Assembly (NCBI GenBank): GCA_004556455.1
Contig: SFGY01000008.1
Coordinates: forward strand, 1-64,000
Direction: 5' to 3'
Source: Clostridiales bacterium
GTDB taxonomy: Bacteria; Bacillota; Clostridia; Saccharofermentanales; DTU023
Length of the DNA: 64,000 nt
Shown here: piece by piece, positions 35,259 to 44,168 of the stretch
How positions within the stretch are numbered: position 1 is the stretch's first letter
How the letters are laid out: each line of letters opens with the position of its first letter
Position numbers and translations under genes: made by a program
Notes under the pieces: model-generated
Told to the model about the DNA's origin: nothing
What the model saw: only the letters and a program-made list of their open reading frames with translations
Databases searched by the model: none

Positions 35259-36097
35259 CAGAGAACCTCCGTGACATGGCGAGTCGCATGGCAGTTGATA
35301 TTGACGGCAACCGGCAGACCGGCGATATGTGTGGGCAGCACTTCGATATGAACAGCCAGGGCCGTCGTTAAACCCCCGTAGCCCTGAGGACCGATGCCCA
35401 GACGATTGATGCTTTCAAGAAGCTCCTGCTCGAGCCCGGCATAGTAGGGATCCGGATTGTGCTGACCAAGCTCTCGCAGCAGCGCTTCTTTGGCCAGCAG
35501 GCAGGACTTATCAAAATTACCGCCGATACCCACACCCACGACCGTAGGCGGACAGGGGTTAGGTCCGGCCTCCCGGACCGTCTCCAGAATAAAGGCTTTT
35601 ACCCCTTCGAGACCATCCGAAGGTTTCAGCATTTTCTGGCGGCTCATATTTTCGCTGCCAAAACCTTTAGGCGCGACCGTCAATTTGATTTTATCGCCCG
35701 GCACAAGTTTCAGGTAAAGCATGGCAGGCGTATTATCGCGCGTATTCTCGCGGCGCAGCGGATCGCGCACGATGCTCTTGCGCAGATAGCCCTCAACATA
35801 GCCCTGGCGCACACCCTCATTGACCGCTGCTTCAAGATCGCCAATGAGATGAACCTCCTGCCCCAGCTCCAGGAAAACCAGCGCCATGCCCGTATCCTGG
35901 CACATGGGGACCTGATCAGTCTCAGCAATCTTCACATTCTGCAGGATATCGTCCAGCGCCGCTACCCCGATAGCGGATGTCTCACTGGTCCGCGCGGCTT
36001 TGAGGCATTTGCGCACATCCTCAGGGAGAACCCGGTTGGCCTTTATGCACATCTCTCTGATTGGAGCCACAAGCTCACTTACTGGAAATTCTCTCAT
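35258..36097 (-). CDS. Mesaconase (class I fumarase-like) alpha subunit
   Basis: 279 residues of the N-terminal Fe-S hydro-lyase domain. Candidate cluster cysteines lie in VPMCQDTGMALVF (about 64), GPNPCPPTVVGVGIGG (about 182) and AVNINCHATRH (about 265), matching the three ligands of the [4Fe-4S] cluster in this family. GFGSENMSR is the substrate/cluster loop. It is the first gene of the operon, overlaps the beta subunit by one base, and lies 170 bases from the promoter/operator at 36254-36304. Oxygen-sensitive enzyme by family. Confidence 0.92.
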   Translation of the reverse strand: MREFPVSELVAPIREMCIKANRVLPEDVRKCLKAARTSETSAIGVAALDDILQNVKIAETDQVPMCQDTGMALVFLELGQEVHLIGDLEAAVNEGVRQGYVEGYLRKSIVRDPLRRENTRDNTPAMLYLKLVPGDKIKLTVAPKGFGSENMSRQKMLKPSDGLEGVKAFILETVREAGPNPCPPTVVGVGIGGNFDKSCLLAKEALLRELGQHNPDPYYAGLEQELLESINRLGIGPQGYGGLTTALAVHIEVLPTHIAGLPVAVNINCHATRHVTEVL

Positions 36098-36253
36098 TCT
36101 TTGTCCTCCCTGTACTACCGCGATTCTCCAAGCAGGGCCTTCTCCTGTCCACAGATCGGTGTTGGGCCTCCTGCGGATCAGACTGTGAAAGCTATGGCCC
36201 TGCAGGCAGAGCCCCGGCGATGTCCTTTCGACGCAAACTACCGCCCTTCACGC

Positions 36254-36304
36254 ACTTGTACTGATACAATATATCAATTTGTACCACTGTGCAATAGTAC
36301 AAGT
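36254..36304 (-). promoter_or_regulatory. Promoter and operator of the methylaspartate operon
   Basis: Minus-strand TTGCAC (36289-36294), 17-base spacer and TATTGT (36266-36271), flanked by a perfect 9-bp inverted repeat ACTTGTACT (36254-36262) and AGTACAAGT (36296-36304); a further TTGTAC occurs between. The promoter is bracketed by the repeats, a likely site for the operon's GntR protein. Confidence 0.6.
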
Positions 36305-36411
36305 TATTTTTTCATTTCCAGTAGCGATCAGCTTCTTCGCTTAAGAGGTCAGCAGGTTTTTTGCCGGGAATTGCGGCTTGTCATCGCGGCAGGAGAAGTC
36401 GTTCAAAAAAA

Positions 36412-36469
36412 GAAAAAAATATAAAAGTAAAAGCGCCCGACTCCTGTGTTTCCACGGGAGGCCGGACGC
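36412..36469 (-). terminator. Intrinsic terminator of htrA
   Basis: Imperfect GC-rich hairpin, arms 36433-36448 and 36453-36469 with a TTTC loop. On the minus strand it is followed by TTTTACTTTTATATTTTTTTC. About 100 bases after the htrA stop. Confidence 0.7.
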
Positions 36470-36571
36470 CGGAAAAGAATCTGATCACGTTCTGACAATA
36501 TAAAGTGAGCTGCCGTATTTTTCAGAAAGACCGTACCAGACACGTCAATTGATCTTTGGCAGAAAATGGCA

Positions 36572-38029
36572 TCAACTGGACTTGATTTGGCGTGACTTCT
36601 CCTTACCTGTTTTACTGCGGATCCGTTTCTGAGCTTTCAGGCATGTCGGGCGTCTCATCGTCGGCACTTTGCTCCTCAGAATCTGGCTCATCGGGGCTTT
36701 GCTTGCCGGATAGTAGACCACTTTGACCTCGTCGCCAACGTGCATCTCCTGCTTTAGCAGCTGGATGGCGGAAATCGTATCGACACTGTGACCGTCAATC
36801 TCGACGACGAAGTCATTGGCCCTGAGGCCCGCTTCGTCAGCTGAACTTCCCTTGACCACATTGGTCAGAAGAACGCCCGGACGGTCCGCCAGCTTATAGT
36901 AGCGGGCATAGTCGGAGTCGAGACCCTGGCCGCTGAAGCCGAAGAACACCCGATCCTGAACATAACCGACCTTCATAAGGGATTCGAGCACGGGGCGGGC
37001 TACGTTGGAGGGAATCGCGAAGGCGATGCCATCAAAGCTCTGCCCCCCGCCATCATTGTTAAGTTTAGCAGTGTTGACGCCGATGACTTCGCCAAAGCTG
37101 TTAAAGAGGGCTCCACCTGAGTTGCCACTGTTAATGGAGGCATCCGTCTGCAGCACCTTGAGTTGCGTTCCGCCGACATTGATATCGCGTTCCAGCGCTG
37201 AAATAATACCCGCCGTCACGCTGCCTTCGAGAATCCCTGCAGGGTTACCGATCGCCACAGCGAGTTCGCCCACAACCAATTTTGAAGAATCTCCCCATTT
37301 CGCGTAAGGGAACTTCTCGCCATCTTTGGCTTCAATTTTGATGACAGCAAGATCAGAAAGAGGATCCCGGCCGACAATTTTGGCATCATAAAATTTATCG
37401 CCATCCAGGCGGACCTGAATATTCCTTCCGTTTTCGATAACGTGGTTATTTGTGGCAATATACCCGTCCTCAGAGATAAGAAAACCGGAACCTGCAACCG
37501 GCATGGATTGTGTGAAGAAGCCGAAGTTCTGCCTTTGTTCCGTCGTAATGGCCACCACAAAAGGCTTGCCAATTTTCGCAATATCCATGATGGAGAGAGG
37601 TTCTTTGTTCTGCTCTGAACTCTTTACAGCCGCAGCATAAACCGACATGTGGCGCTGGTTGCGAGTGACTTCATTGGAAAAAGTTTTTTGCAGCGCTCCT
37701 TCCTCGTTGAGCTTCAGCGCTTCATTTTCCCGGGACACTGCCTGCATTCCCTCTTTACTGACTTGCTCATGATCATGCCTGGCGAGCATAAAGCTGCGCA
37801 TGCCAAAGGCTCCGATAAAGGCAAAGATCAAAGCAACACTGAGCAGGCTCGCGATAAGTCCTGCGCTGTAGCCGTGGCGCTTTTTTCTCCGGACATGGGT
37901 GGTCGCTTTCTCACGGTCATCCGGAACCCAGGAATAAACTCCTCCGCGGCATTCCGTCGAGTAGCAAGTGGGCTCTTCGGCCTGACCGTTAGCATGAAAC
38001 GAATACGATTGATAACGTTCATTTTCCAT
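36572..38029 (-). CDS. htrA: HtrA/DegP-like membrane-anchored serine protease with PDZ domain
   Basis: 485 residues: a cytoplasmic N terminus, one membrane helix (about 56-78), a trypsin-like domain with His in TNNHVIENG, Asp in DPLSDLAVIKI and Ser in INSGNSGGALF, then a PDZ domain (about 345-440). It degrades misfolded exported proteins. The C terminus is odd: after VKVVYYP the annotated frame gives ~40 strongly basic residues, whereas a one-base shift gives GKQSPDEPDSEE and a further acidic stretch ending at a TAA at 36612-36614. Either a one-base deletion (or sequence error) has replaced an acidic tail, or the basic tail is real. GGAGG precedes the start. Confidence 0.92.
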   Translation of the reverse strand: MENERYQSYSFHANGQAEEPTCYSTECRGGVYSWVPDDREKATTHVRRKKRHGYSAGLIASLLSVALIFAFIGAFGMRSFMLARHDHEQVSKEGMQAVSRENEALKLNEEGALQKTFSNEVTRNQRHMSVYAAAVKSSEQNKEPLSIMDIAKIGKPFVVAITTEQRQNFGFFTQSMPVAGSGFLISEDGYIATNNHVIENGRNIQVRLDGDKFYDAKIVGRDPLSDLAVIKIEAKDGEKFPYAKWGDSSKLVVGELAVAIGNPAGILEGSVTAGIISALERDINVGGTQLKVLQTDASINSGNSGGALFNSFGEVIGVNTAKLNNDGGGQSFDGIAFAIPSNVARPVLESLMKVGYVQDRVFFGFSGQGLDSDYARYYKLADRPGVLLTNVVKGSSADEAGLRANDFVVEIDGHSVDTISAIQLLKQEMHVGDEVKVVYYPASKAPMSQILRSKVPTMRRPTCLKAQKRIRSKTGKEKSRQIKSS

Positions 38030-38252
38030 AGAAAAAAGCCTCCGCTTTTAAAATATATTTTCCTATCGCCTGCCTGATTTCAGATCTTTCAAACAGGCGG
38101 AATGTGCTTCAGCAGAATCCCTGCCGACTGAGGATCTTCTCCTCCCCATATTCTGACTGCCATTTTAGCGAGTTAAATTGAAAAGGAAAGCACAGGATTG
38201 CGAAAGACTGCGATGGTTTTGTGAAATAATGTGAACTTTCGCGACGGAGCAC

Positions 38253-38855
38253 TTAAAACTGAATGCGCTCGGGGTAAAAACGTCGAATCACAAAATAATC
38301 GATCATGCGCTGCAGGCGTTTGATGAGATAAAAGTACAGCAAAGGCAGATAAATCAGGAGAAGAAGAAAAGCCAGAAGAGCGACGCCAACGGTCAAGGCT
38401 GAGAAAACCACACTGGCCAGAGTAGCAGTAATGCCACCCAGGTAGCTGAAAAATTCGGCCAGGCGGTCAAGGAGGGTGTTCCCCACTTCACCAAAAGTCC
38501 CCAGCAAATCACCGGACTGACCCCCACCGCGTTCAAAAAGCAGCTTCACCGGAAAGGCCCAGGCACAAAAATACTGAAGGCCGTAAGCCAGCAGAATAAG
38601 AATTTTAATGGGCAGCGGTCGCGACGGATAGCGCGCGGCGAAAAAAGGCAAAGCGAAGAGAAAAAGCAGACCCATCAGCAAATAAAGCAAGGTGGGCAAA
38701 GGCAGCAAAAAATGCAGGGGCTTAGTGAAGAGGGCAAGAATGGCCGACGTTCCGGCAATAAAGCCTAAAAGCAGGTGAAATCCGACATGACTTCTGTCCT
38801 GATAATCGCTCTGAATCCACCAGGGTCCCAGAAAAGCGCCTTCCCAAAAATCCAC
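38253..38855 (-). CDS. Polytopic membrane protein, function unknown
   Basis: 200 residues with about four hydrophobic segments (about 25-43, 50-72, 83-103, 140-178) and a basic C terminus LIKRLQRMIDYFVIRRFYPE. I do not recognise a family. The start is GTG 38855; AGGAGAGG just upstream overlaps the stop codon of the preceding gene, so the two are translationally linked. No catalytic motif seen. Confidence 0.65.
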   Translation of the reverse strand: MDFWEGAFLGPWWIQSDYQDRSHVGFHLLLGFIAGTSAILALFTKPLHFLLPLPTLLYLLMGLLFLFALPFFAARYPSRPLPIKILILLAYGLQYFCAWAFPVKLLFERGGGQSGDLLGTFGEVGNTLLDRLAEFFSYLGGITATLASVVFSALTVGVALLAFLLLLIYLPLLYFYLIKRLQRMIDYFVIRRFYPERIQF

Positions 38856-38866
38856 TGGAGCCTCTC

Positions 38867-39388
38867 CTAAAACTCAAAACTGCGGCGGCCAACCCGCTCC
38901 AGTTCGCGGGTAAAAGTCTTCCAGAAGGGATTGTCCTCTTCTTCCCCGCAAAGTTCACAAAAAGGTTCTTCTTCACCCTCAGAACCAAGACTGACATGCC
39001 ATACGGGCCGATAGTTTTCGGGACTGAGTTCTCCATCCTCCCTCTTATTTTTAGAAATAAGAGAGATCAGACCTTCTTTGAGCGCCAACATCTTGTCTTC
39101 GGGAACCGCCCGGACAAAATCGTTGACCCAGCGATTGCTCTCCTTCCAGATCAGGAGGTGACGGGAAAAGTCCAGACGGACCAGCAGATAGCCGCGGCGA
39201 AAACGCGATAATTCACATTCAGCCCAGTCGATGCGCTTCCTCAGTGACTGCTTTTCATCCTGCGCCAGCTCGGCATCAGCAGAAGTCAAGGCAGACAAAC
39301 AGGCACGAAAGACCTCCGTCTTGCTCTCAAGCTGAACTGCCGCTGAACTTGCTAAACTCAATTCAAACCACCTTCCCATGTCAAGCAT
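38867..39388 (-). CDS. Hypothetical soluble protein with CxxC
   Basis: 173 residues, charged and mostly helical, with a single C-x-x-C in PFCELCGEEED (about 143) and a Trp-rich middle (LIWKESNRWVNDF). Not recognised. It lies between whiA (28 bases upstream) and the membrane protein gene (11 bases downstream), so it is probably co-transcribed with the hprK-murB-rapZ-whiA cluster. The ribosome site before ATG 39388 is poor, so the start is uncertain; ATG 39379 is an alternative. Confidence 0.6.
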   Translation of the reverse strand: MLDMGRWFELSLASSAAVQLESKTEVFRACLSALTSADAELAQDEKQSLRKRIDWAECELSRFRRGYLLVRLDFSRHLLIWKESNRWVNDFVRAVPEDKMLALKEGLISLISKNKREDGELSPENYRPVWHVSLGSEGEEEPFCELCGEEEDNPFWKTFTRELERVGRRSFEF

Positions 39389-39416
39389 AATAAAGAGCGA
39401 TAATGAAAACTGAGCC

Positions 39417-40364
39417 TTATTCTACCACAGTTTTGCTTCTCCTGAGTTCCTCTTCAGGAGGCAAAGCCTCAGCAAGGTCGAGCAGCTTTTTCAGGCGATG
39501 ATTCATGCCGGATTTACCAATCGGCGGATCCATCAGCCGGCCAAGTTCCAGTAAAGACAGTTCGGGATACTGGATGCGGGCCTCGGCTGCTTCTTTCAGG
39601 GCTTTGCTCAAAAGCTCATAGCTGTTGTCCTGCATGAGCCGGCGAATGGCCTCCCGCTGTTGGGCAGAGCTGTCGGCCAGACGTTGAGCGTTAGCGCTGT
39701 CACAATTGACCACTCGATTCACCTGGTTAAGCACCGATTTCTCCACACGCCACTCCTCAAAGAGCAGAAGCTCCTGATCAGCCTGCGCTCGCAGAAGAAA
39801 ATCGGAGATCGTCTGCGCGTCTTTTCCGTAGAGCACCCAATACCCCTGGTGGCACAGGCTTCGCAAGTTCAGACCGGCCGACTTGAAAAAAGGCTGAAAG
39901 AAGTTGCGGGCTTTACGGCTTTGCAGAGAAAATTCCAGATGATAGGTTTCACGCGGATCACAAAGGGCGCCACAGGCCAGAAAAACTTCGGCCAGAACAA
40001 TAGCGATATGCTGGTTACGAACGTCTTCGCCCAGGCTGCTGTCAAAATAGCGTCTGCCCTCTCTCGCAAAGAGATTCAGGTCTTCACGAATGCGCCGGTT
40101 GATGTTGCGCTCATTGAGGCAGAGCGTGCTTTGCTCTTTGCCCCTTTTAAATTCGGGACGAACGCCATAGAGCGTGCTGATCTGCTCCATAAGAAGTTCA
40201 ACAAACTCGGCCTGGCGGCTGGCAAAACGAAGATCCTGCCCACTGAAACGCAAGGCCGCAAGCCCTGCAGCAGAAAAAGCCAGGGTCCAGAGGCTTTCCT
40301 CCCTGCGAATTTTTTCAAGCAGGTGGGCACGGAGTTCGGAACTGAAAGAAGAAGCTGCTTTCAT
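39417..40364 (-). CDS. whiA: WhiA-family DNA-binding protein
   Basis: 315 residues: an N-terminal LAGLIDADG-like domain without nuclease function and a C-terminal helix-turn-helix (SLLELGRLMDPPIGKSGMNHRL, split by a turn at PP). LACGALCDPRETYHLEFS and NRVVNCDSANAQRLADSSAQQ are family signatures. WhiA affects cell division and envelope genes in Firmicutes and sporulation in actinobacteria. The start overlaps the rapZ stop by 4 bases. The yvcK gene usually found between rapZ and whiA is missing. Confidence 0.93.
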   Translation of the reverse strand: MKAASSFSSELRAHLLEKIRREESLWTLAFSAAGLAALRFSGQDLRFASRQAEFVELLMEQISTLYGVRPEFKRGKEQSTLCLNERNINRRIREDLNLFAREGRRYFDSSLGEDVRNQHIAIVLAEVFLACGALCDPRETYHLEFSLQSRKARNFFQPFFKSAGLNLRSLCHQGYWVLYGKDAQTISDFLLRAQADQELLLFEEWRVEKSVLNQVNRVVNCDSANAQRLADSSAQQREAIRRLMQDNSYELLSKALKEAAEARIQYPELSLLELGRLMDPPIGKSGMNHRLKKLLDLAEALPPEEELRRSKTVVE

Positions 40365-41245
40365 GAATCCCCCACCGCTTCACGTTGGATATCCCGGTGA
40401 TCGACAAAGACGCGATAGCCCTCAGCAGCAATGCGCTCTCTCAGCTTCTCGGCAAAAAGCACCGAGCGATGTCTCCCGCCAGTACAACCGACTGCTATAT
40501 TCAGGCGGACTTTACCCTCACGTTCATAAAAAGGCAGGAGAAAGCTCAGGAGATCGGCCTGTTTTTGCAAATATTCCCCTGATTCAGGATAAGAAAAAAT
40601 AAAATCATTCACCTCCTGGTCCAGGCCGGAAAGGGGGCGAAGTTCCAATTGGTAATAGGGATTGGGAATAAAACGAACATCAAGAAGCAGGTCCGAATCG
40701 CTGGGCACGCCATACTTAAAGCCGAAACTCTGGAGCATGACGGTCAGGCGGCGTTGGCTTCCCGGGCTATGAAAGAGCTCGTAAAGACGATCTCTCAACT
40801 CCGTTCTGCTCATGCCCGTCGTATCGATAATATCAGTGGCCATGGCTCTCACCGTCGCCAGATCCCTGCGCTCCTTGCGAATGGCTGCGGAGAGGCTGAC
40901 ATGACCAGCCAGGGGGTGATTACGGCGGCTTTGTTTGTAGCGCGACAGAATGATCTCCTCACTGGCCTCCAAATAGACGATACGCAGTCCGGGACTGCCC
41001 TCTTTCAGACTTTTCAGTGCTGGTGTGAGATCACCAAAGCGCTTGACGCTGCGGGCATCCATTACCAAAGCAAAACGTTCTTCGGAGGGTTCCAGGCTGC
41101 GCGGTTTATCGCTGAGCGCGGTCAGCATAGCTTTCAGGAGTTGTGGAGGAAGATTGTCTATGCAGTAAAAGCCCATATCCTCCAGATATTGTGCTGCAGT
41201 GCTCTTGCCCGCACCGGATAGACCGCTGACAATGAGTAAATCCAT
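40361..41245 (-). CDS. rapZ: RapZ/YvcJ-family nucleotide-binding protein
   Basis: 294 residues with a Walker A at the very start, IVSGLSGAGKSTAAQYLED, the GFYCIDNLPPQLL segment, FVMDAR-like AFALVMDARSVKRF and the C-terminal AVGCTGGRHRSVLFAEKL. In enteric bacteria RapZ directs RNase E to a small RNA; in Firmicutes the homologue YvcJ is an ATP/GTPase of unclear role. ATG 41245 (GGAG 7 bases upstream) gives the family length. It overlaps whiA and lies one base from the murB stop. Confidence 0.94.
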   Translation of the reverse strand: MDLLIVSGLSGAGKSTAAQYLEDMGFYCIDNLPPQLLKAMLTALSDKPRSLEPSEERFALVMDARSVKRFGDLTPALKSLKEGSPGLRIVYLEASEEIILSRYKQSRRNHPLAGHVSLSAAIRKERRDLATVRAMATDIIDTTGMSRTELRDRLYELFHSPGSQRRLTVMLQSFGFKYGVPSDSDLLLDVRFIPNPYYQLELRPLSGLDQEVNDFIFSYPESGEYLQKQADLLSFLLPFYEREGKVRLNIAVGCTGGRHRSVLFAEKLRERIAAEGYRVFVDHRDIQREAVGDS

Positions 41246-41246
41246 C

Positions 41247-42179
41247 TCAGTTCTCCCACTCCCCCAGGAAGCGGACCTCTGCTTCGAGCTGCACTCCGCT
41301 TTGAGCAAGAACATCTCGCTCCACAGCCTCAAAAACGGCCTTAATCTCAGCTGCCTTGGCCTCTCCGTGGTTCACAATAAAGCCGGCATGCTTTGCGGAG
41401 ACGCCCGCCGGACCCAGAGATTTACCCTTCCAGCCGGCTTCGGAAATAAGCTGCCCGGCAAAATGACCTTCCGGTCGTTTGAAGGATGAACCCGCACTCT
41501 TTTCATTCAGCGGCTGACTTTGCCGCCTCCGTGCCTGAAAATCGGCTATGCGATCATAGATAACCCGGGAATCTTCCGGGGTCAGACGAAAACTTGCGGC
41601 CAGAACAATTGCCCTGTGATCACTGAAATAGCTGTGGCGATAACCAAAATCCAGCTCCTCAGGGGCGGCCTCGCGCACCTGACCATCTTCATCGAAAAAA
41701 GTCACCGAGCAGAGCTGATCGGAGAGCGTTCCGCCATAGGCCCCGGCATTCATGCTCACGGCCCCGCCGAGCGAGCCAGGTATACCACAGCAAAATTCCA
41801 GGCCGCTGAGGCTGTGACGGGCAGCCGCAGCCGAAAGCTGAAAGAGACGCAGGGCAGCTTCCGCACGCAGGCAGTTCTTTTTAACTTCCAGGGCTGCCGG
41901 TTCTTCGTCCAGAAGCAGAACAGCGCCTCGAATACCTTTATCCGCAATCAGGACATTGCTTCCCGCCCCCAGAACCGTGAAGGGAAAACGCTCTTGATAG
42001 AGCCGTTCAAGTACCCGGCGCAGGGCGTCTTCACTCTTGACCCGGATGAGCAGATCCGCCGGACCGCCGACGGCTATAGTCGTAAAAGGCGCCAGATTCT
42101 CCTGAAGGCGGCAATCACAGCCCGGTATTTGCCTCAGGGTCTCTTTCATCTCCAAGGTCCACTGCTGATTTTGCATCAT
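41247..42179 (-). CDS. murB: UDP-N-acetylenolpyruvoylglucosamine reductase
   Basis: FAD enzyme making UDP-MurNAc for peptidoglycan. 310 residues, type II-like. Seen: TIAVGGPADLLIRV (FAD domain), LGAGSNVLIADKGIRG, FCCGIPGSLGGAVSMNAGAYGG (read as two parts), FGYRHSYF, and SAGSSFKRPEGHFAG with the catalytic Ser. The start overlaps the hprK stop (ATGA). Confidence 0.95.
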   Translation of the reverse strand: MMQNQQWTLEMKETLRQIPGCDCRLQENLAPFTTIAVGGPADLLIRVKSEDALRRVLERLYQERFPFTVLGAGSNVLIADKGIRGAVLLLDEEPAALEVKKNCLRAEAALRLFQLSAAAARHSLSGLEFCCGIPGSLGGAVSMNAGAYGGTLSDQLCSVTFFDEDGQVREAAPEELDFGYRHSYFSDHRAIVLAASFRLTPEDSRVIYDRIADFQARRRQSQPLNEKSAGSSFKRPEGHFAGQLISEAGWKGKSLGPAGVSAKHAGFIVNHGEAKAAEIKAVFEAVERDVLAQSGVQLEAEVRFLGEWEN

Positions 42180-43111
42180 GCTTTCGTTTTCCCCTTGCTG
42201 TTTTCGCCAAAAACTCTGTCAGCCAAAGCCTTTGCTGCATTGTATCCCATCTGCTTCTGGCGGAAATTAATGGCGGCAACCTCCACGATCACCGCCAGGT
42301 TCCGTCCGGGCCTCACAGGTATAGTGATGGATGGAACCTCAATGCCCAGGATTTCCGTACTCTCTTCATTGATACCGAAACGGTCGTAATTTTTGCTCTC
42401 ATCCCAGTTTTCAAGATTGATAACAAAATGGATATTCTCCTGCATTTTCACCGATGAAACGCCATAGAGTTCCTTGACATCCAGGATACCCAGCCCGCGA
42501 ATTTCAATCAGATGACGGATGATATCCGGGGCGCGCCCCAGCAAAGTGGTATCAGAAACCCGGCGAATTTCCACCAGATCATCCGCGATGAGGCGATGGC
42601 CGCGCTTGACAATTTCCAGGGCAGTCTCAGATTTGCCAACACCGCTCTCCCCCAGAATCAAAATACCTTCGCCGTAGACTTCGACGAGAACGCCATGCAT
42701 ACTGATGCGTTCAGCCAGTTCAACATTGAGGTATTTGACCAGAGAACTGGTAAAGTTCGCTGTCGTTTCGTCCGTTCCGAAAAGCGGAACTTCATATTTT
42801 TCCGCTGACTGGAGCATAATTTTGTCCGGCTTACGGCCCCGGGTCAAAATCATGCAGGGGATTCCCGTGCTGAAGAGGGCATTCAGACGCATACGGCGTT
42901 CATCCCTGGAGAGTGAGTCGAGATAGGCATTTTCCATGTTGCCGATCACCTGGATACGGTCAGGACCGAAATGCTCATAATTTCCTGCAAGCTGCAGGCC
43001 CGGGCGCGTGACATCCGGGATCATGATTAAACGCTGGCCATAGCTCCCGGCGCCGCTTAAAACCTGGAGTTTAAATTCCTGTACAACTTCCTGTAAAGAA
43101 ATACTATTCAT
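42176..43111 (-). CDS. hprK: HPr kinase/phosphorylase
   Basis: 311 residues. Phosphorylates and dephosphorylates Ser46 of HPr to control carbon catabolite repression. Seen: the Walker A ILGESGVGKSETALEIV (about 152), HRLIADDLVEIRR, and the HprK signature EIRGLGILDVKELYG. ATG 43111 follows GGAGG at 4 bases. First gene of hprK-murB-rapZ-whiA. No HPr gene is in the window. It is divergent from the PPK2 gene with only 67 bases between. Confidence 0.95.
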   Translation of the reverse strand: MNSISLQEVVQEFKLQVLSGAGSYGQRLIMIPDVTRPGLQLAGNYEHFGPDRIQVIGNMENAYLDSLSRDERRMRLNALFSTGIPCMILTRGRKPDKIMLQSAEKYEVPLFGTDETTANFTSSLVKYLNVELAERISMHGVLVEVYGEGILILGESGVGKSETALEIVKRGHRLIADDLVEIRRVSDTTLLGRAPDIIRHLIEIRGLGILDVKELYGVSSVKMQENIHFVINLENWDESKNYDRFGINEESTEILGIEVPSITIPVRPGRNLAVIVEVAAINFRQKQMGYNAAKALADRVFGENSKGKTKA

Positions 43112-43178
43112 AAGGCCTCCGCGGGATATAATGAGCACAATGTCTGAGATGATTATAGCATGTGAGAAGGAGGCCGCT

Positions 43179-44084
43179 ATGCAGGAAAAGCTTAAAAAGT
43201 ACAAGGTTCAGGAAGGCAAAAAACACATCTCCCTGAAAGACTACCCCACCGATGCCGGGCCTGGGCGTCCCAAAAAGGAGCTGAAAAAAGAAATCCTTGA
43301 GCCTAATATGCAGGAACTGCGAGTTCTTCAGGAAAAACTCTATGCAGAAGATAAGCAGGGTCTGCTCATCTGCCTGCAAGCCATGGATGCCGCCGGTAAA
43401 GACTCCGCCATCGAACACGTGCTGAGCGGCATCAATCCTCAGGGCTGTGTGGTCACTCCATTTAAGCAGCCCTGTGCCGAAGAACTCGACCACGACTACC
43501 TCTGGCGGATTCATAAAGCTGTCCCGGCCCGCGGCATGATTGGCATTTTTAACCGTTCGCATTATGAGGAAGTGCTGGTGGCCCGGGTTCATGATCTGCC
43601 CGAAAAACAACCTATTCCCGAGAAGCTTGTGGACGAAGAGATTTGGGAACGCCGTTTCGAGCAGATCAATAACTTTGAGAAATACCTCGCTGAAAACGGC
43701 ATCCGCACCATTAAGTTCTTTCTGCATCTCTCCCGCGAAGAGCAGCGCGACCGCTTTCTCCGCCGCATCGACCTGCCCGAAAAGAACTGGAAATTCTCAC
43801 CCTCCGATCTGGCCGAGCGCAAACTCTGGGATCAGTACATGGCCGTCTACGAAGACATGCTGGCCAAAACTTCGACCAAAGTCGCCCCCTGGTATATCAT
43901 CCCCGCTGACAAAAAGTGGGTCGCCCGCTATTTGATCTCGGAGATCATCATTGAAACGCTGCAGGACATGAATCCTCAATACCCTGTGCTGTCCCAGGAA
44001 AGCAAGGCCCGTCTCGCTGAATACCGCGAGATTCTGCTAAAAGAAGAGGGGCTCAACGAAGCAGAAAACGAGGATGAGGACTAA
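43179..44084 (+). CDS. Polyphosphate kinase 2 family protein
   Basis: 301 residues. PPK2 enzymes transfer phosphate between polyphosphate and nucleotides. Walker A-like QAMDAAGKDSAIEHV (about 73), GIFNRSHYEEVLVARVH (Walker B region), and the lid DLPEKNWKFSPSDLAERKLW are all present. ATG 43179 follows AAGGAGG. The ADP versus AMP preference (PPK2 class) cannot be decided by eye. The stop codon sits in the loop of a perfect 9-bp hairpin at 44072-44093. Confidence 0.92.
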   Translation: MQEKLKKYKVQEGKKHISLKDYPTDAGPGRPKKELKKEILEPNMQELRVLQEKLYAEDKQGLLICLQAMDAAGKDSAIEHVLSGINPQGCVVTPFKQPCAEELDHDYLWRIHKAVPARGMIGIFNRSHYEEVLVARVHDLPEKQPIPEKLVDEEIWERRFEQINNFEKYLAENGIRTIKFFLHLSREEQRDRFLRRIDLPEKNWKFSPSDLAERKLWDQYMAVYEDMLAKTSTKVAPWYIIPADKKWVARYLISEIIIETLQDMNPQYPVLSQESKARLAEYREILLKEEGLNEAENEDED

Positions 44085-44093
44085 TCCTCATCC
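44072..44093 (+). terminator. Hairpin spanning the PPK2 stop codon
   Basis: GGATGAGGA (44072-44080) and TCCTCATCC (44085-44093) with the loop CTAA containing the stop. No T-run follows, so termination is uncertain; it could protect the mRNA 3' end. Confidence 0.35.
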
Positions 44094-44168
44094 CCGTTCA
44101 CAAATAAAGAGGACAAACTCTTCAATCATCGCACCGGCGAAGATCCCTCTTAAAATCTAAATCTCAGC

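Larger units (their letters stand above)
36098..36571. other. 474-base gap between the methylaspartate operon and htrA
   Basis: Holds the 5' leader, promoter and operator of the methylaspartate operon (to 36304) and the htrA terminator (36412-36469). The leader from about 36258 to 36098 shows no known riboswitch. The stretch 36305-36410 shows nothing I can name. Confidence 0.5.
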
